Shown here: positions 33,801-41,252 of the stretch, piece after piece
Layout of the letters: each line of letters begins with the position of its first letter
Position numbering within the stretch: the stretch's first letter is position 1
DNA from: Bacteroidales bacterium
GTDB taxonomy: Bacteria; Bacteroidota; Bacteroidia; Bacteroidales; P3
DNA: 41,488 bases
Direction of reading: 5' to 3'
NCBI GenBank assembly: GCA_017522255.1
Contig: JAFWZP010000034.1
Coordinates: 1-41,488 of the forward strand
Notes under the pieces: model-generated
Told to the model about the DNA's origin: nothing
Databases searched by the model: none
What the model saw: the letters and a program-made list of their open reading frames with translations, nothing else
Made by a program: the position numbers and the translations under genes

Positions 33801-35168
33801 GAGATCATCGGTAATGAGTTCACCTCTTGCACCGTCGCCATAGTTGCAATAGAGCGAATCGTTGCCACCGAATATGATGTCATAGTTGTTGTTCGAAAAA
33901 CTTCTTTTGTAGTTAAGGCCATCGTTTCCTGTACCCCCTATGTAGGTAGAAGCCGGCAATTGAGTGCCATCGGCACTTAGTCGCGAAACGAAGATGTCCA
34001 CACCATTAAAGTAGTTTATATGTGCAGTATATCCGTTAAGGCCCAAATAACTTACCTGTGTTCCACCATTAAACGTGGTGTCGTAGGCATTGGGTGTAGT
34101 GGGAAAGTCGGCACTTCCTGTAGTCCCCATTATTACCAATTCCTGAAATTCGTTTACATACATACTATGAGGCATGTCGGCGTATGCCCCTCCCAAATAT
34201 GTAGCGTATATCCTTGTATCGCCGTCCGAGTTCAGTTTAAATATTCCCACGTCGGCATTGCCGTTAAATGTAGAATCGATGGCACCCAATTGTGTAGGAT
34301 ATCCCACCCCAAACACTACTCCGCTGCTGTAGGTATTGCCATACACATCGTAGGTTGCAGTAGTGCCCCAGTTGTCGGCGGTGCTACCGGTATAAGTACT
34401 GAATATCAGCGTGGGGTCTATCACCAATGGTAGTTCTTTGTTGTAGTGTCCCACTGCAAAAGACACCGTGTTTTGCTTTCTGTCGAGGACATATTGGCAA
34501 TCCACCTTGATTTGTTTGCCGTCTACTATCTGAAAAGCGTATGGTTCCACTTCCACTATATCGGTTATAGAAGTTTTCACCAATATATTGCCGTTGCGTA
34601 TACTTAGTCCGTCCACTCCCTCATACTTTAGGACTATATCGGCAGGATTGCCACCGTGCTGCACCACAAAGTCGTACTTCATTTGATGTTTTTGCCCATA
34701 AACATTCATATCTATATTAGTATACAAGCCGGTGTATGCTATATTGTTGTACACACCCACTCTGCTACTCCACTTTGAACGGTTGTTGCCTATATAATAA
34801 TTTTCGTAGTAATCTTGCTTATCTTTGCCCTGTATGTCGGGTATTTTAGCCCCTTCGAAATGCACTTTGTAGGCATGAGAGCGATAAGTTTTGTTTCGAG
34901 TGCGGTCCACTTCCGGATTTTTACCCGTAGGATTTTTGGGGTCGGAAAGCAATATGGTAAAGCAACGGTCTTCGAAAAACAGAGTGGCATTGGTAAGCTG
35001 TGCCTTAAACCGTATATTACTATCCCATTGTGTTTTATTTTCCACAAAAGATATGCTTTGGCCCACGCCCAAAGTGTCGCGGTGCTTGTGGGCAAAGGCT
35101 ACCGACAGCGTTAGAAAAACCACTGCCATTATGCTTATTATGTATCTATATTGTTTCATACTAATCAC
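30882..35168 (-). CDS. Large type IX secreted surface protein (SBBP-type beta-propeller, PKD, SprB-like repeats, gliding-type C-terminal domain)
   Basis: 1428 residues. Sec signal peptide at 1-26. Residues 30-250 resemble the N-terminal domain that precedes SBBP repeats (FVENKTQWDSNIRFKAQL...). Seven or so propeller-like repeats follow (about 255-800; DVFVSRLSADGTQLPASTYIGG, KLDYNLSNLLWSSYIGGSGDD). A PKD domain (about 795-850, ending PTHIYTQPGVYQVTLIAR) comes next, then SprB-like Cys-containing repeats (about 1035-1270: PPSCYSKCDATVELSINNGTP, VPSCNSRDCDGTISIDVTDGTEPYTYQW). The C-terminal 85 residues (VIPNAFSPNDDGVNDKMCF... SGVYMYTCDI) are a type-B gliding-motility-associated sorting domain recognised by the type IX system. 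Probably an adhesin or motility-related surface protein. Own promoter upstream. Confidence 0.92.
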   Translation of the reverse strand: MISMKQYRYIISIMAVVFLTLSVAFAHKHRDTLGVGQSISFVENKTQWDSNIRFKAQLTNATLFFEDRCFTILLSDPKNPTGKNPEVDRTRNKTYRSHAYKVHFEGAKIPDIQGKDKQDYYENYYIGNNRSKWSSRVGVYNNIAYTGLYTNIDMNVYGQKHQMKYDFVVQHGGNPADIVLKYEGVDGLSIRNGNILVKTSITDIVEVEPYAFQIVDGKQIKVDCQYVLDRKQNTVSFAVGHYNKELPLVIDPTLIFSTYTGSTADNWGTTATYDVYGNTYSSGVVFGVGYPTQLGAIDSTFNGNADVGIFKLNSDGDTRIYATYLGGAYADMPHSMYVNEFQELVIMGTTGSADFPTTPNAYDTTFNGGTQVSYLGLNGYTAHINYFNGVDIFVSRLSADGTQLPASTYIGGTGNDGLNYKRSFSNNNYDIIFGGNDSLYCNYGDGARGELITDDLNNIYVGTCTFSNNFPVTQGCFQPNYGGQQDGVVFKLDYNLSNLLWSSYIGGSGDDAVFSIDTDKDYNLLVAGGTNSTNFVTSSNAYQTAYEGGGADCFISKISYHGTQLMSSTLYGSDSTDQAYFVRVAKTGDVYIFGQTRAYGSTMIYNANYNTPNSGQLLARFKPNLDTLVWSTVFGTGTGRPNISPTAFAVDICNKVYCAGWGRDFCGYNINGEIITWNTYGTAGMQTSLHAIQDATDGQDFYIMAMKDDASALEYATFFGEVHLTEADGGGDHVDGGTSRFDKKGTLYQSVCASCSGTQNFPTTSGAWDTVNRSSNCNNGIFKMNIIDDFAVAEFMIPTAGCSPDTITFQNYSRGDTYYWYFGDSTYSTEENPTHIYTQPGVYQVTLIARIEKGCWKSDTITKELVVLGNGTSTLDTIYACRTNIVQLGMQPIAGYTYRWLSSEVSDSTIANPYITFTNPITLALLVDNGICIDTMLQTLLPHVIETNIVYDSLSCINPLLFTIETDDDSNIVSYQWSTQRDFSDTLNFDMTVPNINIYVDTPIYYYVKVVNSDSCEGVDSILADFNLMTLDLEVIPPSCYSKCDATVELSINNGTPDYIYIWDNVEDTLSPMFCAGEHSLTVMDSKGCVASTNFTVPVTEPLEIRKVVEPTWCAEVCDGSISIAMPYGYEGEYSVQWLDNYSSDTVRNNLCIGIYIVRIEYGDNCVMYDTIPLGIKNELKASKTSVPSCNSRDCDGTISIDVTDGTEPYTYQWNNGATDSYIQNLCSGIYTFVVTDAMGCMLTDTVQVHQIHTFDSIEVWADKHTIFKGESVRLSATQIPTVSYLWTPSETVDEPYNYTTLAYPTDTTIYTLTATDTNKCKYIDTLKINSIELICGQPNLVIPNAFSPNDDGVNDKMCFRGEWIREFHIAIFSRWGEKVFETNDINDCWDGTYKGEKCQSGVYMYTCDIVCEDNQKGSFKGDVTIIQ

Positions 35169-35181
35169 TTTTTTCGGGGCA

Positions 35182-35213
35182 CAAAGTTACAAAAAATATT
35201 GCAATACAACAAA
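35182..35213 (-). promoter_or_regulatory. Promoter of the type IX secreted protein gene
   Basis: Minus strand: TTTG (35213-35210), 20-bp spacer, TAacTTTG (35189-35182), 14 bp before the start codon at 35168. Confidence 0.75.
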
Positions 35214-35245
35214 CGAGATATTATTTTTTTTATTACGTGTTGTTC

Positions 35246-36619
35246 TTATTCGTCGTTTGATATGTTCAGTTTTTCGTTGCCCCATATCTTTTTTGTAATG
35301 TCTATGGCTTCCGATATTTTCATATTATCCACCGCTTCGAGGCTACGTTGTATAAATATGCAGTCGGTAAGTTGGGCATTGTCTCTTACTATGTCTTCGG
35401 CCAAAGCGTCGCAAGTGGGTGCTCCACAAAAGCAACAATCGGTTTGTGGCAACATGTTTTTAATCTCTCTTATACGCTCCATCTTTTCCAAAGCCTTAGA
35501 TATATCTTTGTCGAGCACCATCATCGAGCGTGGTTTTATACTCTCTACCATGCTGTTTTTGGCCAAATAGTCTCGCTCTTTGTTTATCTCGAGGTCGCGA
35601 GTGGTTTCGCCATTGCGTTCGCGTTCGGCCACCTTTCTGGCTCTGGCATACATGCATTCGCTTACCAAGAAACGATTTTCGCACACCAGCACACCACCGG
35701 CACAGCTTTGGTCGCAGGCTCTGAGTTCCAAAAACTCTATACCTTCTATCTCGTCGTTTTCCACCTTTTCGAGGAACTCTATCACATTGTCTATCTCGTC
35801 GATGGATAGCGAACGCTTGGCCATGCACAAACGGCGTTCGCCATTGGTGAGCGACGAAAGTATGGCATCGGACGACAAACGAGCCTTCGAAAACTGAGGG
35901 GCTACATAGTTTTTGCCTTGTTCTTTTATCTTTTTATAAACCCTATTGTATAGCACGTCCATGTTTATCACACCATTTATTATCGATTTTTCTTCGCCCA
36001 CCGGGCTCTTTACTGCCGCTATTTTGGCGGCACAAGGTGTGATATAAAACAAACCTATATCGTCGGGGTTGCAGCCTTGCTCTTCCAACAGCTTTCGGGC
36101 ATACATGGCGGTGATGTCGACGGGTGGTTTTACGGGTATGATATTGTTTACCAGCGACGGGAACTTCACCTGTATCAGCCTCACTATGGCAGGGCAAAAG
36201 GCCGAAATAAGAGGGTAATCGTCGGTGTGGTCGCGGGCATAAAGGTTTTTGAGGTATGCGTATATCGACACTGCCGACTCTATTTCGAACACATGATTAA
36301 AGCCCAGCTCGTAGAGTACTGCATATATTCGCGATGGACGAATATCGGTAGGAAACTGCCCCAAAAACACGGCAGGAACCAACGCCACACGGCATTTATA
36401 ATCGAAAATGCTGTCGAAGTCGTCTTGTTTGAGGTATATGGCTTTCGAAAAACACACCTTGTAGCACTTGCCACAGTCGATACAGCGATTTTCGAATATC
36501 CGAGCCTTGCCGTTGCAAACCCTTATTGCCTCGGTAGGGCATATCTTCATGCAGTGCGAACAGCCTATACACTTATCCTCGTCTATTTGCAGTGCATGAT
36601 AAAACGTATTCTTTTCCAT
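35246..36619 (-). CDS. Sensory FeFe-hydrogenase-like iron-sulfur protein (HydS-like)
   Basis: 457 residues. N-terminal two-cluster ferredoxin domain with CIGCSHCMKICP (C17-C27) and CIDCGKCYKVCF (C46-C56). The middle (about 80-320) is the FeFe-hydrogenase large-domain fold with the H-cluster cysteines in degenerate motifs: SAFCPAIV (usually TSCCPAW), ITPCAAKIAAVKSP (usually MPCxxK) and LRACDQSCAGGVLVCENRF (usually ExMACxGGC). The C-terminus has a further FeS domain CCFCGAPTCDALAEDIV. The same architecture beside a RsbW-like ATPase and a DRTGG protein is known from hydrogenase loci of Firmicutes and Thermotogae, where such proteins are thought to sense H2 or redox state. Direct catalysis is doubtful because the motifs are altered. 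It follows the ATPase gene by 75 bp. Confidence 0.85.
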   Translation of the reverse strand: MEKNTFYHALQIDEDKCIGCSHCMKICPTEAIRVCNGKARIFENRCIDCGKCYKVCFSKAIYLKQDDFDSIFDYKCRVALVPAVFLGQFPTDIRPSRIYAVLYELGFNHVFEIESAVSIYAYLKNLYARDHTDDYPLISAFCPAIVRLIQVKFPSLVNNIIPVKPPVDITAMYARKLLEEQGCNPDDIGLFYITPCAAKIAAVKSPVGEEKSIINGVINMDVLYNRVYKKIKEQGKNYVAPQFSKARLSSDAILSSLTNGERRLCMAKRSLSIDEIDNVIEFLEKVENDEIEGIEFLELRACDQSCAGGVLVCENRFLVSECMYARARKVAERERNGETTRDLEINKERDYLAKNSMVESIKPRSMMVLDKDISKALEKMERIREIKNMLPQTDCCFCGAPTCDALAEDIVRDNAQLTDCIFIQRSLEAVDNMKISEAIDITKKIWGNEKLNISNDE

Positions 36620-36694
36620 CTCTTTTTTGTTTTGATTAGTAATAAAACTTCTTTATGTTTGCACCCTTGTCATTGTCATCTCTCTGCTATAATC

Positions 36695-37111
36695 CTACTC
36701 TACAAAACACACCTCCATCTCTACCGTTGTTCCCTCGCCTACCTTTGTGTTCACCACAAGTTTGTCGACATTCTTTTTGATATTTGGCAATCCCATTCCT
36801 GCACCGAAGCCCATATCACGCACTTCGGGGCGTGCAGTGGAATAGCCCTCCTGCATTGCCAACTCCAAATCGGGTATGCCGGGACCGCGATCCTCCACTT
36901 TCATAAATATCTTTTCGCTGTCGATGTCCACGTATATGGTGCCACCATAGGCATGAGCTATGGCGTTGACCTCGGCTTCGTATAAAGCCACCACCACTCT
37001 TTTTATCACCACCGGCGAAAGGTTGAGCTGCTTAAGCGTTTTCTTTACTGCGCTCGATGCCGCTCCCGCATTTACAAAGTCGCCTTCTATTATGCTATAT
37101 TCAAAGTGCAT
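36695..37111 (-). CDS. RsbW-like anti-sigma regulatory ATPase
   Basis: 138 residues of the GHKL (HATPase_c) fold in its short RsbW/SpoIIAB form. N box VVVALYEAEVNAIAHAYGGTI (about 40-60), G1 box VEDRGPGIPD, and G2 box FGAGMGLPNIKKNVDKL. No sensor or membrane domain. In sigma-control switches such proteins bind sigma factors or phosphorylate anti-anti-sigma partners. Here the partners appear to be the adjacent DRTGG and HydS-like proteins, so the three probably form a signalling unit. It lies 28 bp after the DRTGG gene. Confidence 0.88.
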   Translation of the reverse strand: MHFEYSIIEGDFVNAGAASSAVKKTLKQLNLSPVVIKRVVVALYEAEVNAIAHAYGGTIYVDIDSEKIFMKVEDRGPGIPDLELAMQEGYSTARPEVRDMGFGAGMGLPNIKKNVDKLVVNTKVGEGTTVEMEVCFVE

Positions 37112-37139
37112 AATTGTTCCTTTCTTTTATTAATGGTTG

Positions 37140-37490
37140 CTAATACAATGGTTCCATGCCTTGTGTGTACAATATACCCGAAGCCTTAAACATCGAGTAT
37201 TCGCACTCTATAAGAACCATATCGTTTTCTTGTGCCAGCTCTATCATTTCGGGCGTGGCCTTTTTTTGTCGCACAAACACTATCACTTGCAGGTTGGCCA
37301 TCTCGCAAGTGCGTATGGTTTGCACATTGCATAGCCCCGTCAGCAGCAACGGACAATCGTGCAATGTAAGCACATCGCTCATCAAATCGGACGAGAATGC
37401 CTTCGTAATATCATCGTCGAGATGCTCTTCACCGCAACGTATCGTGCCGTTCAAAACATTTGTTATTTCCCTTATTGTCATACTTCGCAT
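37140..37490 (-). CDS. DRTGG-domain protein
   Basis: 116 residues covering a single DRTGG domain, as found in phosphotransacetylase-linked regulators and in the hydrogenase-associated signalling modules. Motifs seen: IREITNVLNGTIRCGEEHLDDDITKAFSSDLMSDVL and LLLTGLCNVQTIRTCEMANLQVIVFVRQKKATPEMIELAQENDMVLIEC. Usually a ligand-binding or regulatory unit, ligand unknown. Lead gene of the DRTGG/ATPase/HydS-like trio. It starts 78 bp after the YfcC-type transporter gene, so it may also be transcribed with it. Confidence 0.82.
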   Translation of the reverse strand: MRSMTIREITNVLNGTIRCGEEHLDDDITKAFSSDLMSDVLTLHDCPLLLTGLCNVQTIRTCEMANLQVIVFVRQKKATPEMIELAQENDMVLIECEYSMFKASGILYTQGMEPLY

Positions 37491-37568
37491 ATTTTTATGA
37501 GTTAAGAACTATGTGTGTCTACCAACTACAGACAGACAACAAGCCTCAACCGTTTATTGTTTCTTCTT

Positions 37569-39164
37569 TTAAAAACCGGGTAAGCTGAAATACAATGTAG
37601 GCACTATCAGCAAGAAGCCTATCACTATCATCATCAGCAAAAACTTCCACACCCATTTCACCCACACTCCGTATGGTATCTTTGCCACACCCAAGCAGCC
37701 TATCAGCACCCCGCTGGTGGGTGTTATCATATTGGTAAACCCGTCGCCGAATTGAAAGGCCAGCACCGTGGTTTGTCGGCTTATCTCTATAAGGTCGGCA
37801 AACTGTGTCATTATAGGCATGGTGAGGGCTGCCTTGGCACTGCCCGACGGCATTATGAGGTTGAGCCCCGTTTGGAACACATACATCACCGCCACACTTG
37901 CCGTTTCGCCCAGCGAGGCCAACGACTTGGTGAGGCCGTAGAGCAATGTGTCTATCACTTTGCCATCGGCAAGTATGAATATTATACCGCTTGCCAAGCC
38001 CACCACCAAAGCGGCAGTCATTATGTCTTTGGCACCTTCGATGAAGAGTTTCACTATGCCATCGGCCGTTTCGCTGTTGGCAATGCCGCTAAACACGCCC
38101 ATGGCCAAAAACAATGCCGATATTTCCATCACATACCAGCCATAGCCAAGCACGCCCACCACCAAATAGATGATGGTAAAAAGCAATAGGTTGAGTATGA
38201 AAAAGTGTACCGATTTACGCAAGGCCAAGAATCCCAAAAGCACAAACAAAGCCGTAGCCACAGGTATGATAGGCAGCGACGCAGTGGCGGCACCTATAGT
38301 GATGGTGGTGTAGGTGTAAGCAAAAGAATAGTACACCATTGCCGCCGACAGCAGCAGCCATACCACCCAAGCAGCCTTGGGAGTGTGGTAAGTTACGCCC
38401 TCGCCATCTTGGTCTTCGGCTCTCTTACGCCAATATTCGTCGAGTTTATATACCGGACTTTTCGAAGGGCTGCGTTTTATGCGACGGGCATACAATAGCA
38501 CAAACACTATCATCACCGTGGTGAGCACCAGCCAGCACACCAAGCGGTATTCCAAACCCGAAAAGATAGGTATTTGGGCTATGCCCTGAGCTATGCCAAT
38601 GGTGAACGGATTGAGCACCGCACCGGCAAACCCCACATGGGCAGCCATATAGCAGATACATACACCCACTATGCTGTCGTAGCCCATGCTGATGGCCAAA
38701 GGCACAAAGATGATAACAAAAGCTATGGTTTCCTCACTCATGCCAAACACCGCACCGAAAACCGAAAACATTATCATGATAAGCGACAGGATAAGATTGT
38801 CGACACCGATTTTTTGGAACACCTTGTATTTGTTCATCTTTTGTATCTTACGCAAAAAGGCTTTAACGCCCACATCGATGCTGTGGCTGCTATTGAGAAT
38901 CCAAAAAGCACCACCCACCATGAGTATAAATATAACGATGTCGGCCTTGTCGACAAAGCCCTTAAAAAACGAAGTGAACACCTGCCAAGTTTGAGGCGAG
39001 CTTTCAACATAATGAAACGAATCGTTTACAACCACCATGCGTTGACTGCCATTAACGGTGATTGTTTCGCGCACAAACTCGCCACCCGGCACTATCCAAG
39101 TAACGACGGCAGCAGCAAGTATAAGAAAAAACACTATTGTAAATGTGTGTGGTATCTTTTTCAT
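37569..39164 (-). CDS. YfcC/DcuC-family membrane transporter
   Basis: 531 residues, about 12 membrane helices. The N-terminus MKKIPHTFTIVFFLILAAAVVTWIVPGGEF and the motifs GMSEETIAFVIIFVPLAISMGYDSIVGV, GFAGAVLNPFTIGIAQ and LIMPSGSAKAALTMPIMTQFADL are those of the C4-dicarboxylate-anaerobic-carrier/YfcC group, which includes arginine/ornithine- and dicarboxylate-type exchangers. The substrate is not determinable here. The co-occurrence of an arginine deiminase 19 kb away makes an amino acid exchanger plausible but is weak evidence. The promoter and first codons are part of a 127-bp sequence repeated at the start of the next gene upstream (39343-40509). Confidence 0.88.
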   Translation of the reverse strand: MKKIPHTFTIVFFLILAAAVVTWIVPGGEFVRETITVNGSQRMVVVNDSFHYVESSPQTWQVFTSFFKGFVDKADIVIFILMVGGAFWILNSSHSIDVGVKAFLRKIQKMNKYKVFQKIGVDNLILSLIMIMFSVFGAVFGMSEETIAFVIIFVPLAISMGYDSIVGVCICYMAAHVGFAGAVLNPFTIGIAQGIAQIPIFSGLEYRLVCWLVLTTVMIVFVLLYARRIKRSPSKSPVYKLDEYWRKRAEDQDGEGVTYHTPKAAWVVWLLLSAAMVYYSFAYTYTTITIGAATASLPIIPVATALFVLLGFLALRKSVHFFILNLLLFTIIYLVVGVLGYGWYVMEISALFLAMGVFSGIANSETADGIVKLFIEGAKDIMTAALVVGLASGIIFILADGKVIDTLLYGLTKSLASLGETASVAVMYVFQTGLNLIMPSGSAKAALTMPIMTQFADLIEISRQTTVLAFQFGDGFTNMITPTSGVLIGCLGVAKIPYGVWVKWVWKFLLMMIVIGFLLIVPTLYFSLPGF

Positions 39165-39277
39165 CTCTATTCTTTTTCGTTATTATTTTTTTTGCAAAGA
39201 TACAACTTTTTTTTGAATTACAAAGCTGTTGTCAAGCCCGACTTACTTCGTTGAAATAGAAATAAAGAATTATAAAA
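39151..39277 (-). repeat. 127-bp direct repeat, copy 1 (promoter and start of the YfcC gene)
   Basis: Matches 40496-40622 at 125 of 127 positions (mismatches at 39172 and 39257). It contains the first codons MKKIP, the leader and the promoter: on the minus strand TTTG (39224-39221), 18-bp spacer, TAtcTTTG (39202-39195). Confidence 0.95.
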
Positions 39278-39342
39278 TTCAGGCCATAAATAAAAAAAGT
39301 GTTACAAATGATTTGCGAAATACCGACTTCATTGATTTGCCA

Positions 39343-40509
39343 TCAATCATTATCCTTTTCGTTCTCCATTTGCAATCTAATCAATGCTGTTTGGCGAGAA
39401 ATCTCGTCTTGCAGTTCATCAGGTGTAGGAAGTACCAGCTTATATTTTGTAGCGAACAATTGTTCATTACCTTTCAACACCGAATATCGAGCAATATTTT
39501 CGTCTGTCTCAGAACAAAGAACAATGCCAATTGTTGGATTATCATCAGAACCACGTCGCAATTCATCATACATTTTCACATACATGTCCATCTGCCCTAC
39601 GTCTTGATAGGTAACCTTGTTCAACTTAATATCAATCAAACAAAAACATTTAAGTATGAAATTGTAAAAAACCAAATCCACATAATAATCTTCGAGTGGA
39701 GTTCGTATAAGTTGCTGTCGTGCAACCAAAGCAAAACCTTTGCCCATCTCCAATAAAAAATGCTCCATATTGTCGATGATACCTTGTTCTATTTTACTCT
39801 CAGTATAACCTTTCGAACCATCTATTCCAATAAATTCCAAAACAGTCGGGTTCTTTATCATTTCAAATTTATCACGCTCATAGCATGCTGTTTTCTGCCG
39901 CATTTCATTTCTCACCTCCGATGACATTTGAGAAAGCAACATGCGTTCGTAATACTGAGTGTTTATATTACGATTTAATGTTCTAAAGCTCCACATCTCT
40001 TTTGCGGCTTCGCGCATATACCAATCTCTGGCGGCTTTCTCCGGAACTCGCATTAAGCGTTCATAATGCGACCATGGAAGCAATTCTAACAAGCCCGATG
40101 ATTGGTCAGACACTGTCTGACCTTTTTCGGACAATGTTTTATTCCCTTCCGCAGGCAATGAACTCCCAAATTGGTCAGACACTGTCTGACCAATTATATA
40201 ATCATGAAACTCAATATAAAACCGTTTACAATTCTTTATATGAGTCAGAGAATACCCTACCCCATATTCTTGCGTCAAAGCTTTTGAAGCTATCGAACTG
40301 ACTCTGCTACCATAGTCGGCACGCATTTTACCTTTTTGCTCTTGCTCTACAATTCGTTTACCTATATGCCAATTGGTATATACTTGACCATAATTGATTG
40401 CAGTATAAACCCTCTTCAAATTAACTTGTACAATTTGCTTCAACTCTTCTACAAAAAAATGCTCATCTTTTGTCAAAGTTTCTTTTTCATCAAAGGGTAT
40501 CTTTTTCAT
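39343..40509 (-). CDS. YhcG/DUF1016-family PD-(D/E)xK nuclease
   Basis: 388 residues. The N-terminal DUF1016 domain (about 15-190, helical, with YGSRVSSIASKALTQEYGVGYSLTHIKNCKRFY and LPWSHYERLM) is followed by a PD-(D/E)xK nuclease core (about 220-350). The Asp in DYYVDLVFYN and the IDIKLNK motif give the D..(E/D)xK pattern, here with Asp where relatives often have Glu. Such proteins are widespread, mobile, and often found in or near restriction and defence loci. Their biological role is unsettled. The linker around residues 105-140 carries two GQTVSDQ repeats encoded by identical palindromes. The start and promoter are a near-identical copy of those of the adjacent transporter gene, so the first five residues (MKKIP) are shared by the two unrelated proteins. 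Confidence 0.9.
   Translation of the reverse strand: MKKIPFDEKETLTKDEHFFVEELKQIVQVNLKRVYTAINYGQVYTNWHIGKRIVEQEQKGKMRADYGSRVSSIASKALTQEYGVGYSLTHIKNCKRFYIEFHDYIIGQTVSDQFGSSLPAEGNKTLSEKGQTVSDQSSGLLELLPWSHYERLMRVPEKAARDWYMREAAKEMWSFRTLNRNINTQYYERMLLSQMSSEVRNEMRQKTACYERDKFEMIKNPTVLEFIGIDGSKGYTESKIEQGIIDNMEHFLLEMGKGFALVARQQLIRTPLEDYYVDLVFYNFILKCFCLIDIKLNKVTYQDVGQMDMYVKMYDELRRGSDDNPTIGIVLCSETDENIARYSVLKGNEQLFATKYKLVLPTPDELQDEISRQTALIRLQMENEKDND
40104..40195. repeat. Two copies of a 19-bp palindrome inside the nuclease gene
   Basis: GGTCAGACACTGTCTGACC is at 40104-40122 and 40173-40191, 69 bp apart (in frame). The second copy extends to a 27-bp perfect palindrome (40169-40195). Each encodes part of a GQTVSDQ repeat in the linker of the protein. 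Confidence 0.9.
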
Positions 40510-40622
40510 CTCTATTATTTTTCGTTATTATTTTTTTTGCAAAGATACAACTTTTTTTTGAATTACAAAGCTGTTGTCAAGCCCGACTTACTTCGTTGAA
40601 ACAGAAATAAAGAATTATAAAA
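40496..40622 (-). repeat. 127-bp direct repeat, copy 2 (promoter and start of the nuclease gene)
   Basis: Copy of 39151-39277 with 2 mismatches. It contains the first codons of the nuclease, its leader and promoter (TTTG 40569-40566, TAtcTTTG 40547-40540). The distance between copies is 1345 bp, so recombination between them would remove exactly the nuclease unit and leave an intact transporter promoter. Confidence 0.95.
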
Positions 40623-40943
40623 AGCCGGGCAATAAATAAAACTTTTCAGAGTTATTCTTATACTTTTTCGCAAAAGCGAAGAAGCGCGTACATTGAAAGA
40701 ATAGATTTTGAGGCAAACAGGGGTAAAAAAAACTAAGAATAACGATTTTTCACAAACTTTGATTGCAACGCGGCAAGTCCGCAACCAAAACAGATTACCC
40801 GCGAGATACGAAAGGAAGTATTTCGATGAAAAGAGAGAAAGGCAAAAGTTCTAAAAAACAATATCTAAGCCGTTTAGGGTGTGATTTTTTGGGAAAGTTG
40901 CCTTAAGATAGGCGAACCGAAACAGACTGTTTTCGAGGTCGGA
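40623..40943. other. Structured non-coding stretch with a possible micro-ORF
   Basis: 10-bp inverted repeat GTTATTCTTA (40651-40660) and TAAGAATAAC (40734-40743) enclosing the hairpin TTCGCAAAAGCGAA (40667-40680), then GCGGCAAGTCCGC near 40771. A 26-codon ORF at 40826-40906 (plus strand, starts MKREKGKSSKKQYLSRLG) has AAAGGAAG upstream. I cannot tell whether it is translated. Confidence 0.35.
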
Positions 40944-41201
40944 AAAATATTCCTTCGAAAGCAATGGTCGACAAACTTCGATTACTATGGTCGACAAACT
41001 TCGATTAGCATAGTCGACAAAGTACGAGAGCGATGGTTCGCTTATGCCATAAGGACACCCTGCTTATGGCATAAGGAGGGCTTCCTTATGGCATAAGGAG
41101 ACCGCCCTTATGGCATAAGGAGACTATCGCAATCGAAGTTTATCGACTATCACTCTCGAACTCTTTCGACTATCACTCTCGAAGTTTGTCAATCATCATT
41201 C
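40944..41201. repeat. Helically phased 12-unit repeat array upstream of HU gene (array 2)
   Basis: Left: four 23-bp units at 40944 (degenerate), 40967, 40990 and 41013, with GTCGACAAACTTCGA and an ATG/ATA end. Centre: four 22-bp units at 41041, 41063, 41085 and 41107, each starting with the palindrome CTTATGGCATAAG (central base inverted in the first). Right: four 23-bp units at about 41110, 41133, 41156 and 41179, with TCGAAGTTT and GACTATCAC blocks; the CGAAGTTT/AAACTTCG words make left and right blocks partly inverted copies. Same plan as 2866-3133. The central palindromes are identical while the flanks differ. Confidence 0.9.
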
Positions 41202-41252
41202 TCGAACAAAACGCAAATTAACTGAAATACAAACATATAAAAACACAACAAA

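Noticed and set aside
36077-36985. Plus-strand ORF (302 aa) opposite the HydS-like and ATPase genes
   Set aside because: Antisense to genes with clear cysteine and GHKL motifs, and without a domain of its own.
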